Of a stretch of DNA of 64,000 nt, positions 26,245 to 36,427 are shown in pieces. The position numbers and the translations under genes are program-made. Under the pieces are notes generated by a model. That model ran no database searches, was not told the origin of the DNA, and saw only the letters and a program-made list of their open reading frames with translations. The first letter of the stretch is position 1. Each line of letters starts with the position of its first letter. This stretch comes from Lepidodermella squamata (taxonomy: Eukaryota > Gastrotricha): NCBI GenBank assembly GCA_047495785.1, contig JBLDXI010000001.1, positions 2,108,001-2,172,000 on the forward strand, read 5' to 3'.

Positions 26245-28716
26245 ATGAGCATAGAAGGCAGACGCCGTACTCGTTCTATTGCTAGCATTAGCAGACCACC
26301 AAGCCCTTCCATAAAAGGAAAACATGGAAGAAAGATCTTCAAAAATTTGATAGCAGATCCAGTTGAAGTCATCGTTGACAAGGTGCAAAGTATATTCCCC
26401 GCTGATTCGTGCTGCAGAGTCGACGACTGTCTATACGTAATTTGAATCGCTCTCATTCCATTTTCATCTACTAAATGCGGATTATCGAATAGGTCATCAA
26501 GCTGACATGGGTTCCCCTCACAATCCTGCTAATAGTGTTCATTCAGCTCGGAATAACTGGCCGAGAAGTCGAGGATTTGAGATACGCTCAAGATGATATA
26601 AAGGTAATATTAGTCCAAATAGTAACAGAATTGTATATTTTCCATTTTTGCCACTTAAAGTCTGCTGTTAAACAGCTCAGTGATCTCGATGAGCTGAGCG
26701 ATACGACTAGCAAGGAATTGAGAGCGGTTTTATTGTATACTTTATCGACAGACGATAGAATGGCAACACGGCAACGAAACCTATGGATCCAGACATTCAA
26801 TAATTCTGTAAATGAGGTACTATTTTTCTTATTTTGTCCTAGTTTTCACCATAGCTGACCCGTAGAAGCTGCGGGGCTTCGACGAATGGCCGATACCCAG
26901 CGGTCCGTCAATTCCCAGTTTTTCAACAAGTGCCGAACGCTGGATAAGCGAAATTGAAGCTCATCGTCCTCTAGTTTCACGAGAATCTCGTAACTTCAAA
27001 TGTTTGCGAAACAATATCGGTTAAAATTTCACTTTCTTTGCAGCTCTCGTCGAATTCGATTATTTCACCAATCTCGAGGCTGTCATTTACAAATCACTCG
27101 GGTTATTTCTGCGCAATGTTGACGCAGAAATGAACTGGCCCAATTTCCTGGGATATTGCATGCTGCTGAGCACTCGCTATCGCGTGAAATATCGCAACGA
27201 TGCCTCACCGCTTGGTGGATATGCTGGAAATTTCGGCGGTTCAGGTTTGAGATAGAAATTGCACGCAGCTGTTACAATAGCTTTTTTTTAACAGAGCCGA
27301 AAGCCAAGTCAGTCCACAAAGCATATCAGAAGGGCGTCGTCTCGCCGAAAATGCTACGCGTAGCCGAAATTTTTGATGAAGCAGCTTATGGTTCCGACAA
27401 AAACTACCAGAGCATTGAAGATGGGCTGTCTAACTACCTAAAAATTGCTGAATGGCACTCGAAAGTTCGACCGCAAGAAGCAGTTGAGACCTTGGGGGTA
27501 GTCGACGACACATTCAAGGTTTGGGACGCGCTTTCTTATCGAAGTCTAGCTAGGATTGGAGATGAGTTGGTGAATCATCTGAATTGGAAAAACGAAGAGT
27601 TGGCCAGCACTTATGCCCTTGGTGAGGCTGAAAATTATTATGGAATAATATTACTGCCATGTTTCCACAGACATCGCGGTTGCTGTAATCGCTGTATTTG
27701 CCTGCATCTTCGCTATCATCGGTATGATCGGAATCGGTCACTTTTTCTACACAACTGATGTCAAGAAAAAGATTCTTCAGGTATTATCATTAGATGAGGA
27801 CATTTTTCAAGCATTAAAATCTGAAATGTGAAAATTCAGAGAAGAGCGGAGGAATGTGTTGCTATCGTAAGGCAGAAATCAGAGCACGGTGTGATAGCGA
27901 CGGTTCAAGAAGGGCTTTCTTCCCCGCCGGAGGTTTACGAAGACATCGCAGCTCTAGCTATCAACTTAAAAACGTTCAATGTATGAATGCCCTATTTGCT
28001 TGATTTCTCTGTTATGCGATTATTTTACCAATAGCAATTCATTTTGGACTCGATACCTCAACGGGTTGTCGATCTTCTAAACACTGTGCATGCCGCCGTA
28101 GACAAAGCGGTGAAGATGTACGGATGCCACAAAGCTGAATCCATTGCAGACTGGTATTACATAACATCATTCAGCGAAACCAGTTACTTGACTCTCTTTT
28201 ATCAAGCTTCATTGCAGTTAACTTATCAAACAAATCCGACAACGCTTTGGCGGTAGCTCTCATTGCCGTAGAGGTTGCAGATGCAACGAAAACGGCATTG
28301 ATCGACTGCAGACTTGACGTGCAAATGGGTATTCATTGTGCCAGCTGTTTCGCCAGCTACATCGGGGTCAGAGATTTGAAGTACGAGTTTTTTGGACCAT
28401 CAATCGCCGTAGCAGTGCGCTTGACACAGATTGTATCTGAAGGTTTGCAATAATTTTTACTAAATTCGCTTTCGTTTAATAAGTGTATTACGTAGCGATG
28501 ATTTTGGTAAGCGAGGTAACAAGGGACCGCCTCAACGCCCTGAGTGGGTTCAGCTTCACTTTCCAAACTCACGGCACCATTGCAATCGATGACGACATAA
28601 TGAACGTCTACACTCTGGTCGATGCTCAGGCCAGGCGCACTCCGACGCCACTCTTTGCTGGAACGCCAGTTGGCACCCCTCGCATCATGCGATCACCCTT
28701 TTTCTTCAGCCAATAA
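26245..28716 (+). CDS. receptor-type class III cyclase-like protein, probably catalytically degenerate
   Basis: Eleven exons agree in phase: 26245-26436, 26493-26603, 26661-26816, 26866-26989, 27044-27244, 27295-27621, 27671-27780, 27840-27980, 28035-28182, 28218-28442, 28484-28716; 655 aa. TM1 (LTILLIVFIQLG) is at about residues 68-86, a mostly helical-looking extracellular region of about 285 aa follows, then TM2 (VIAVFACIFAIIGMIG, about 372-394). The cytosolic part aligns by eye with class III nucleotidyl cyclases: PQRVVDLLN, KAESIADWY, QMGIH, YEFFG and AMILVSE. The first metal Asp position reads Asn, the usual Gly-Asp of the later loop reads Gly-Pro, and the catalytic Asn reads Ala; the second metal Asp (in IAD) is kept. 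The start at 26245 follows a TTTCAG acceptor at 26219; an upstream in-frame ATG is at 26170. The intron 28183-28217 is only 35 nt. Poly(A) signal at 28848-28853. Confidence 0.68.
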
Positions 28717-28991
28717 CTCAAAAGCACTCGCATAAGACTCTTTTGTGTGAAAATATGGACTTTATTGTATTTTCTCGTGTTTAGGTGAAACTTATAAACC
28801 ATTCACCTTCATCGTCACAAATATTATTCGCACAACATTTAAGCACTAATAAACAAGTTGAACCACTGTGTGTAGCAGCCGAGTCCGTTCAAAATAAATG
28901 GTTGCATCAAGCGCTGCCCGTGAGCCAATAATGCTGATCCTATTAAAGAGGAAGTCAAATTAGGAATGAGAGATTTAATGTTAAATTTTGG
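28717..28991. other. short intergenic gap between convergent cyclase-like genes
   Basis: Contains candidate poly(A) signals for both strands that cross each other: AATAAA on + at 28848-28853 and 28893-28898, and its complement TTTATT at 28761-28766 serving the - strand gene that stops at 28992. The two 3' UTRs therefore probably overlap. Confidence 0.45.
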
Positions 28992-31217
28992 TCATACATC
29001 TCCCAGAATAGGACAGTACTTTCGATCGAGCTTGAACAAGTTTATGGAGTGGATATCGTCCATAAGTTCCTTATAGCAGATCTCATTCACCAAAATATGA
29101 CCGGCTGAAATTCAGATTCGTTGTAGTACACGTGATTGGAAATGATAGGATATATCTTACGTCTAGAACGGCCTCGCACTTCAGCGGATTCGGATAAGGC
29201 ATTTCCAAATATTGTGTACGAGCTAAAGGCCGCGTTGCAATTCAACCCAATCATGGCCGATCCTTTTAATGATCATACTGATCCCAATCCTAATATTCTA
29301 GGTTAATTTCATACCTGTCGCAATCCCGATGGAGACTCCTATCGTGACGTCTTTACCCGTCAAAATCTGCATAGAAGTGACGTATTCCAGCAGAGCAAGT
29401 GCCAGGGAGCCAGCTTTCGATGCATGTTCAAAAATGCGTTTAGGGGCGCCAGCCGCTGCGACGAAGGAGTCGCCATCATTATCGAACAAATGGCAAGAAT
29501 ATTCTTCGCATTTGCTTGTAAAAAGAACGCCCAATTGGTTTATCAAAACGATGCCATCGAGGGCATTTAAGCTGTAGCGCATCATATCAGCGAGGCCAAC
29601 AAGCTGGCAATTCACAACGGTAACTCTACTGTAAAACTCGGTGTAAAGCGGCATGGGATCGCCCGGAGATGTGAAGAAAGGTTTAAAGGCCACAACAGAT
29701 ACAGTCTGGAAAGAATGGTAAATTGAACGAGATCAGTTGTGATTGAACAAAATACCTCGTAGGCCTTTTCGAACTCAAACATTTTGTCGAGCAACTCGTT
29801 ATTTGCGCCTCGCTTTCGATGTAATATCGTTCTAGCATGAATTATTAAGCCGGGCAGCAGAAGGACAAGTAGAACCAGTAACTTAGCAATTTCTGCAAAT
29901 TAACCAAGTTTAGAGACAATTTAATTTAACAGGGAAAGAAATTACCGCCTCCTATATCCAACATCGCTTCATAAATAGCATCTTTTCTCTTCTTCTCAAA
30001 ATCTGAAAACAGCAACTGAACTTCAGCTTCAAGCATATCAATGATCATCGGAAGATCAGGGAGTTTAGCGGATTTGTTGACACCAGAGAGCTGAATATTG
30101 TAAGCATTAACTGCATCCGCAATGGCTGCCTCTTCGGTGTTGCCAATAGTCACAAATTGACCAGCTTCTCGGAAAAATTCTAGCCCATAGCTCAGATAGT
30201 TTGCCGACTGCTCCCGATAATAGACTAGCATTTCATCAGTCCAAGGATAAGTATCAGAGGTATCATCTATACATCAGAGCGTAATCAGAAAAATGGATTC
30301 AAATTGGAAATTCATACTGATCTGTTGTAAAGTGGTGCTCAGTAACTGCGCGATGTTGAAGTATCGAAGCGATCGCAGTGCGAAATGGTAGGCCACTGCT
30401 TGCCTCCAAAATGGTTTCAAGCTGCTGTAAGTGGATATGATGTGCTGTTGAGCATCTAACATCAAATCTGTGAGGCAAGAGTAGAAGTTGGTAATATTGG
30501 AAGCTACAACAACAACAATTCATCATCAGGGCGATTAATTATGGGAAATCCTTACGTTTCAGCGTATTATCTGGAGTACTTCGGAAGGCGAGAATCCTAG
30601 TCGCATCTTGCCGTTTGTTGTTATTAGTAAAAACGAAGTCTTCGATCGCGCATTGATAGAAACGATAGTCAGGCACGAAGTACTCGTACTCAGGAAAATT
30701 CGCGCTTTGATCCGAATAAAGCCACTACGAATCAGAAATATACGACAGTTGAAACCTAGAAAAGCTTATTTACTTGATCGAATTCTGATTGCCGCCATTC
30801 CACGTTTCGTTTGAAATAACCATCCTGAGGGTTGAGAAAGCTCTGAATTCTCGCGTTCATTTCTTGGTGCCCGAATGCGATCAACGTCTCAATATCTGCT
30901 AGAGCTGTTTTCACTTTCAGCGTGTCAGTCCAATAAGTCCAGACTAAGCTCCGATGACGGTCCAACACTATTGAAGAGCGAATTACAGCGATTAGCAGCA
31001 TCACGGAGATCGAGAGCAGTAGCAAGTGAAAAAAGACGACGAAACGCGATTTCGTCGGAACACGATCGTCGAGCTCGAGAAAATTCGGCTCCTTCCTCTC
31101 GTTATCTCTACATGGCAGAGCAGCTTGAATGGTATCAAGTGGATGTACGGAACAGCACGTTGGTGGGGTGATTTTCAGTTTTTTCTGCAAGTGTTTTAGC
31201 AGTTGTGTTCTGTTCAT
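28992..31217 (-). CDS. receptor-type class III cyclase-like protein, second gene of the pair
   Basis: Eight exons agree in phase: 31217-30774, 30724-30556, 30503-30318, 30266-29946, 29892-29756, 29705-29315, 29262-29161, 29104-28992; 620 aa. TM1 (FFHLLLLSISVMLLIAVI) is at about residues 57-78, then an extracellular region of about 295 aa, then TM2 (IAKLLVLLVLLLPGLII, about 374-393). The intracellular part matches class III cyclases in order: VTVVNCQLVGLA, GDSFVAAAGAP, ALALLEYV, IGVSIGIATG, SSYTIFGNAL and GHILVNE. The GD of the second metal site is present. The first metal Asp reads Gln, and the catalytic Asn and Arg positions read Ser and Glu. The architecture and length match the convergent neighbour, so the two look like diverged paralogues. 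The extracellular segment may be a ligand sensor (NIT-like is possible but unproven). Confidence 0.7.
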
Positions 31218-31363
31218 GATTATAACTTGAAAGATTTTCGATTATGCGAAACGCTGAATCTTTCTAATCGCTATGCTGCAGAATGCACCTGGACGTGGAT
31301 TACCTCGACTAATTAAGGTTGGCCATTTTGTTATATAAAAACAAAAACACGTTATTTTTATTG

Positions 31364-31954
31364 CTAATCAGAGTAATATCTTCTCTTCGCTTCAATAATG
31401 CGGTTTCTTATAGCTTTTGTGTACGCTAGATCAATGGCAGTTTTGCCGTCAACATTTGCCAGGCGAAGGTCGGCGCCGAAAGAAATTAAAATATCGACGG
31501 CTTCGTAATAGCCGTTTTGAGCCGCAAACATGAGCGCTGTAAAGCCTGTTTGCGCTATCTTGGCATTAACATGAGCCTGGCGCCGCAACAACACCTCGAG
31601 AACCTCGACATGGCCACGGGAAGCTGCAGCCATAAGAGCTGTATTGCCGAATTCAGTTGTAGCATTGACTTTCGCTCCAGCATTGATCAGCATTTCGCAG
31701 ACGAGAGAATTCCCGTTGTAACTTGCAGCCATGAGTGCTGTATAGCCTAGGGTTTCGACCGATTTGTTTGGATCGACGCCATCCGCCAACAAGTTAGCGA
31801 CTCTGAGACGATCATCCGAACTTGCTGCTGTCCATAAAGAAGCTAAAGGGTCTACTGGTTGCATGACGAATGCAGAGTCTAACGTGGTGTCTTCATATTC
31901 ACGCTGCTCCCCTCTGCCAACGCCAACGTCAGTATGCAACACAGATTTTGCCAT
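31364..31954 (-). CDS. ankyrin-repeat protein
   Basis: Single exon, 196 aa from the ATG at 31954. About four ankyrin repeats fill residues 40-185, each with the TALMAA(A/S)xxG helix and a following loop (GYTALMAASYNGN, GNTALMAAASRGH, FTALMFAAQNGYY, GKTAIDLAYT). The short N-terminus is polar and has no targeting signal. Ankyrin repeats mediate protein-protein binding, so the partner is unknown. A poly(A) signal (TTTATT on +, 31357-31362) lies right beside the stop codon. A possible frame extension upstream uses a non-ATG codon and was not used. Confidence 0.8.
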   Translation of the reverse strand: MAKSVLHTDVGVGRGEQREYEDTTLDSAFVMQPVDPLASLWTAASSDDRLRVANLLADGVDPNKSVETLGYTALMAASYNGNSLVCEMLINAGAKVNATTEFGNTALMAAASRGHVEVLEVLLRRQAHVNAKIAQTGFTALMFAAQNGYYEAVDILISFGADLRLANVDGKTAIDLAYTKAIRNRIIEAKRRYYSD

Positions 31955-32064
31955 GACAAGTAACAAAGCATAGTTCTTTCGTGAATAATAACCCGAGCAC
32001 GCATAACAGATGGTTTTCTTATCGCAAGCAAAACATGTGCACTCGAGATAAAGAAATTAATATA

Positions 32065-32622
32065 TCAACCACGAGGCCTTTTCTTCTTCTTCACTCGAGC
32101 TGCTGGTTTGGTAATAGTATTCGTTTCGTTGAACAGATTATTAATCGAATTGATAACATCGGTAAGACCATCAACAATGTCTAGAAAATCGTTGGTTAAA
32201 AACGAGCAAGCATTAACACAGATTGTTCTGTTTTTGACGTGATATACTTTGATGCCAATCATTGAAATTAGCGCTGAAGCTATGAAGAGGCTACAGCTCG
32301 AAAGAATATGAGCGGTTCGATTGTACTTTTCATACGTGGTCCAAAGTTTATTTTTGTATGCTCTTTTCGCTTTCCTGGCGAAAATTACAGCAGGTATTCC
32401 GAGAAATGGGTTGACTATTGCACTGATAAGGCAAATGCAAAGGAAAGCGTTGTCGTAATCAGCAGCTTCTTGCTCGAAATAATCATCGGTTTCTTTCATG
32501 ATTTCCACGGGCTCGGCATCTCCTAAAGATCGCGGGATCGGTAATACAGGGTCAGACTTGGATCTGACGAGTCGAATGGGCACTGAATTAGTCATCACTG
32601 AGTCCCTGTGATGGAGTAACAT
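32065..32622 (-). CDS. small two-span membrane protein, CD225/dispanin-like
   Basis: Single exon, 185 aa from the ATG at 32622. A polar N-terminal tail precedes a first hydrophobic segment (LCICLISAIVNPFLGIPAVIF), then a basic loop (ARKAKRAYKNK) and a second span (SLFIASALISMIGI). The tail ends in a Lys/Arg-rich run. The PFLGIPA-x-KAKRAY pattern resembles the first helix and loop of the CD225/dispanin superfamily, which includes IFITM proteins; the match is by eye. It is paralogous to the gene at 33834-34352: both share YDN, NPFLGIPA, GIKxYHV, and CSFLTN(D/E). Function unknown; a role in membrane fusion or trafficking would be speculation. Confidence 0.68.
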   Translation of the reverse strand: MLLHHRDSVMTNSVPIRLVRSKSDPVLPIPRSLGDAEPVEIMKETDDYFEQEAADYDNAFLCICLISAIVNPFLGIPAVIFARKAKRAYKNKLWTTYEKYNRTAHILSSCSLFIASALISMIGIKVYHVKNRTICVNACSFLTNDFLDIVDGLTDVINSINNLFNETNTITKPAARVKKKKRPRG

Positions 32623-32775
32623 GGATATCAGATGAGCAGACAGTTTTAAGATTTCAACCTTGTCGGAAGTTGAGCTGCACTGTTAGTTTTCTCCGCCTTC
32701 CGCTTGTTATACCTCAGACCAGTTTGGGATTTCGTAGACGCTCGGGCTCTGGAAAAAGAAGTAAATTTAGTTATC

Positions 32776-33126
32776 ATGCGTTACAACCAACTCGAATACC
32801 TTCTAGAGCGCTGGAATAAAGTGGCCCTCGCCATGGGAGTCTCATCATCGATATTCTCCGTGCTTTCAACAGCTGCTCTCTGGGAAGTTGAACTGCTGAA
32901 TCTGTCGTTATGGTTAAAAAACCGATCTAAAAGGCATAAGTATCGTTACCTCAGGGATTTCGCACGACGGAAATTTTCAGAATTTGGAGCATCCGTTGAA
33001 TCCACAGAAGAAACATGCGCACTCGCGCTCCGCGACCTGTATAGTCCAGTGATACGGGAACCTGAAGAGCTCGGGGCGAATCCCTCGTCATCCCCCGTCC
33101 TGGTTACATTAAAGAACATCAGATGA
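32776..33126 (+). CDS. unrecognised possible exon or small gene between the CD225-like pair
   Basis: An open frame continues upstream to 32704 but its first ATG is at 32776 (MRYNQLEYLLERWN). It has a hydrophobic central part (VALAMGVSSSIFSVLSTAAL) and a basic stretch. A donor at 33103 (CTG/GTTACATT) and an acceptor at 33142 could add a second exon in phase 0 (VAYLDRNVGLAILSTRSY). A further open frame runs to 33707. The complementary strand is also open in places, so the strand is uncertain. No family recognised. Confidence 0.25.
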   Translation: MRYNQLEYLLERWNKVALAMGVSSSIFSVLSTAALWEVELLNLSLWLKNRSKRHKYRYLRDFARRKFSEFGASVESTEETCALALRDLYSPVIREPEELGANPSSSPVLVTLKNIR

Positions 33127-33833
33127 AATAAAATCGACGCAGGTGGCATACTTGGATCGGAACGTAGGACTCGCAATTTTATCAACCAGATCGTACATTA
33201 ATAAGAGTGATGACCACCTATCTTGCGTTACACAGGGCCTGAAGAATTCAGTCCTATAAGATAAATTGTTAATTGGATGGATACATCTTTTACTCAGCTT
33301 GCTACCTGTAACATCGGTTTTCGTTAATTTCTCTGGACGACAAGGTGCGCTGCGATAGCTCAGAGTTGAATGTTCCAAGAATAGACTCGTTCTCTTTTAG
33401 CAATCTTATTTCGGAACCACTGAAAGAAGCTGGGAAATCTTGCCTGGTGATTTTACCAAATTTAGATCAGGGATTAAAAAGAACAACTGCAAAAATACTT
33501 GTGTGGAGTTTTGATGGGTGTGACTGTTGTGTAAGAAGTACTGTAGTCTATAACATTGAATCGAACTTCGCCAAATCGTTGCAGAGGTGTTGCCATTTCA
33601 GGGACGACATTAGAGTTCGAAAACTACGCAACTCAAGTAAAGAGGACAATTTTCGACGCTGGAGTAAATTAATTCTCCTGTTTTCACATCCACCATCTTT
33701 ATTATGATAACAATGACACAGTTTTTCGTAGAAAAAAACAATCATCACAGTGTTCATATCGCGTTCCAACAGACAATAGTGTAAGATAATACGTACTTAT
33801 AATTTCATCATCTATGAAATTGTCCCTAGTGTC

Positions 33834-34352
33834 TTACTCATTTCGTTGTTGTTCAATTTGCCTCTGGATATCCTGCATATGCTTTTGAAAGTCAAAAACT
33901 TCATTTGTAAGAAATGAGCATTTCATTCCACAGATGGCGCCGCTGATAACGTGGTAAAGCTTGATGCCAGCCATTGCTGCAGCGAATGAGCTGATGAAGA
34001 AGCCGACGCAGGTGAGGACATGAGCCCCGAGCGCAAAACGCTCAAAAGTAGTCCATCTTCTTTCCAAATAAGCTCTTTTACTGCGCTTAACCAGAAGAAT
34101 CGCAGGTATCCCGAGAAAAGGGTTGACGATTGCGCAAACTATAGAAATAATGAAAAGACTGTTGTCGTACTCCTCGATATCGACCTCCGTTTTCGAAGCA
34201 GCTTTTGGTATTGCCAGCTCGTCATAAATCGTCGATTTGGAGAGTAAGGCAGAGTCAGATTTCTGCCGCCGAAGACGAGCAGCATCCGACTTCTTTGCAA
34301 GCGGCTGAACCGGGGAACTTGCTGAAATAATTTCCTCAGTCTTGTCTACCAT
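33834..34352 (-). CDS. small two-span membrane protein, CD225/dispanin-like, second copy
   Basis: Single exon, 172 aa from the ATG at 34352. The Ser/Lys-rich N-terminus includes a RRQKSDSALL motif similar to the RSKSDPVL motif of the paralogue at 32065-32622. Spans are FIISIVCAIVNPFLGIPAILL and VGFFISSFAAAMAGI, separated by a basic loop (KRSKRAYLERR). The C-terminus is Gln/Arg-rich and may form a short helix. The pair lies on the same strand and about 1.2 kb apart, consistent with tandem duplication. Family assignment is by eye and tentative. Confidence 0.68.
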   Translation of the reverse strand: MVDKTEEIISASSPVQPLAKKSDAARLRRQKSDSALLSKSTIYDELAIPKAASKTEVDIEEYDNSLFIISIVCAIVNPFLGIPAILLVKRSKRAYLERRWTTFERFALGAHVLTCVGFFISSFAAAMAGIKLYHVISGAICGMKCSFLTNEVFDFQKHMQDIQRQIEQQRNE

Positions 34353-34533
34353 TTTTCATGAGAATGCAAGCCATTCTTTTAGAGACGGCAACACGGCTCG
34401 GAAAAACCATGTTTACTCACGTTCAAACTTCACATTTCATATGCATATTTGGCTTTGTTACGCAAATATCACGCCGCATATGAAAAGAGCGTTTACTCAT
34501 GCTACAAAATGCGAGGCGCTTTTTATTATAATA

Positions 34534-35460
34534 TCACAAAAATTTCATCGCAGTCTCTAAATGCGTTACAGCGGCCTGAAAAATCTGAAGTTTAGCATCT
34601 TCATCGCCTATGTGGCCGTGCTCAAAAACGACAGTTTTCGCACTCAACAATTTTTGCAAGCTCTTCCTGCTTTTTTTCGGGGGATCAGTTTGTCCTTCTT
34701 TGTAACATGTACTCTCGATCACCGAATGCCCGCCGCGAGTCGTAGTGAGCCAGCCACATATGAGCACACATTTCGCTTTGAGTTTTCGGGTGAAAACGAG
34801 GCCGGTAGCAAAACATCACGAACCATTCCTTCTGGATTAGATTCGATAAAGACCGGCATTCAGGTAGACCAAGCTCTGGTTCCTCCGAGAATTCCAAGCG
34901 GTCGAAAAGCTGAGCCTCGTGAGGTGACAGCTAGATACAGTGATTTCAAGCGATTCATCATAACTAGTTTGGTCGCGAACTGAAGGGCGATCATTCCACC
35001 CAGACTGGCGCCGTAATGTTTGCATCGGCTTCGTCTTCGGTATGTCAGGTAAAGGCGGTTCTCAATGAACAATCACCAAAATTTTCGGCTGCTTACTTTC
35101 TAATTCTTTGGAAGCCACGTTTGCAAGTATTTGCGCCAGAGGAGTAAATTCTTGGGAAGATGACGGCAGTTCGAAGGATTGTGGTGTTGGAACGTCAGCT
35201 GGAACAAACTGAATGGATGAGCCCTCCAAACTTTCAGCTGCAATTTCGACTTCACCTTCAAAATCAAAGTTAAACAATTTCTTCCAGTAGGCCGATCGCT
35301 CTTCGTCTTTCAGGTGGTCATACGCTTTTGCGGATGACAAGGCTAGCTTACGCGCTCGAACCTGAGTGGATCCATTTCGGATAATACGGCGGTTCTGCTT
35401 CCAAGACTCGATCAAATCGAACTGTTGAGCACTACTAACTTTTTTAGGCCTTCCTAGAGT
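34534..35460 (-). CDS. unrecognised three-exon gene, 5' end unresolved
   Basis: Three exons agree in phase: 35460-35077, 34930-34713 and 34666-34534 (stop TGA). Splice signals are CTTGAG, TATCTAG and AAGCAG acceptors with GTGATT and GTACAT donors. The joined frame gives at least 244 aa with motifs TLGRPKKVSS, AYDHLKDEERSAYWKKLF, EAQLFDRLEF, KEWFVMFCYRPRFHP and CAHMWLAHYD. The start has an in-frame acceptor but no ATG, so a first exon lies further upstream (35461-35740) and was not found. The basic N-terminal part with GRPKK could be nuclear, AT-hook-like; that is inference. I do not recognise the family. An overlapping frame contains GASLGG, which resembles a hydrolase nucleophile elbow, but it is in the inferred intron and was not used. 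Confidence 0.42.
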
Positions 35461-35746
35461 CTCAAGAGACCTTCTTCATATGGAATTTTCAATATTTTAA
35501 AGCCCGATTTGCTTTCTCTATCGAAACGGCCTATTGGGAAAATGTTCTGAGCAGCTTAAGCTATCACCCTATTTTCAGAATTCGGAATTCGTTTATGTCC
35601 ATCGATCGATGAAAATAAGACAAAAGACGCCACAACTGGAGTGAAAGAATGGAATAGAGATGTTTTGAGGCTAGATTTTTTATTTTTGCAAAGTTTTAAG
35701 GCTGGAATTCTATCGGAAAATTTCTAGACTAGTTACAAAGCTAATT

Positions 35747-36142
35747 TCAGATGTCACAAATATCTGCATCTCGCAGAACTTGGTTGAATTGTTTTCTCTG
35801 ACTAGCGGCACTGCTGCGGATCTGAGGCGACAATGCTTGAGGAGACTGGTAGATCAGCTTGTGCTGCCATGTCGGCGTAGCACAAGGCGAAGCGCAAGCA
35901 GCTTGAGCAGCTCTTCGATCCAACTTTTCCATGATCCGCCGTTCAAACGTGCATTTCATCCAGGAAAACAGCGCGATGAGGAGGCCTAACAGTACCAGCA
36001 GACCGACGACTATAGTCAACTGAAAAATCAGCGTAATGTCCTTGCAAAATAGGCTCAGATCGAACGAGGAAGTCGCATTTGTTGAATTGATGCTATCAAA
36101 GGTTGAATTTGTCAAGTTCAGGCTAATGTGGTAATCAGCCAT
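35747..36142 (-). CDS. small single-span membrane protein with glycosylated N-terminus
   Basis: Single exon, 131 aa. The N-terminal 35 residues hold four or more N-glycosylation sequons (NLT, NST, NSTNAT) and no cleaved signal. A strong span follows (LTIVVGLLVLLGLLIALFSW), then a basic cytosolic segment (KCTFERRIMEKLDRR) and a Ser/Gln-rich tail. The predicted orientation is N-terminus outside. No homologue recognised. It may be lineage-specific. Confidence 0.6.
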   Translation of the reverse strand: MADYHISLNLTNSTFDSINSTNATSSFDLSLFCKDITLIFQLTIVVGLLVLLGLLIALFSWMKCTFERRIMEKLDRRAAQAACASPCATPTWQHKLIYQSPQALSPQIRSSAASQRKQFNQVLRDADICDI

Positions 36143-36427
36143 TTCGATATATGTGAGCTATATCAGTAATGAGGAAGAGTGGAACAATTTATAAATTATT
36201 TAGAGCCAGAGCAAGTACAAAATACAAAATGCACCTGTTGTAATAATGACAGCTCATCACACTAAAAGGATCATTAGTATTCACAAAATAGACAAGCGCG
36301 ATGGGAAAGCTAAGGATGACACATCACTAACTGCGCTATGATCTAATATTAGTCATTCGAATTCGGTTGAAGTTCGAAAAATACTTGAAAATTATGAAAA
36401 AAAGTTACATTTTTACAGGATATTAAC
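36143..36427. other. short intergenic stretch
   Basis: AT-rich upstream flank of the - strand gene at 35747-36142. Nothing recognised. Confidence 0.4.

Noticed and set aside
26127-26456. 109-codon - strand frame over the first exon of the cyclase-like gene
   Set aside because: It is the complement of a supported + strand exon and has no features of its own.
34860-35072. GASLGG frame resembling an alpha/beta-hydrolase elbow
   Set aside because: No HG oxyanion segment or His/Asp partners follow, the frame ends quickly, and the splice phases of the three-exon gene place this segment in an intron.
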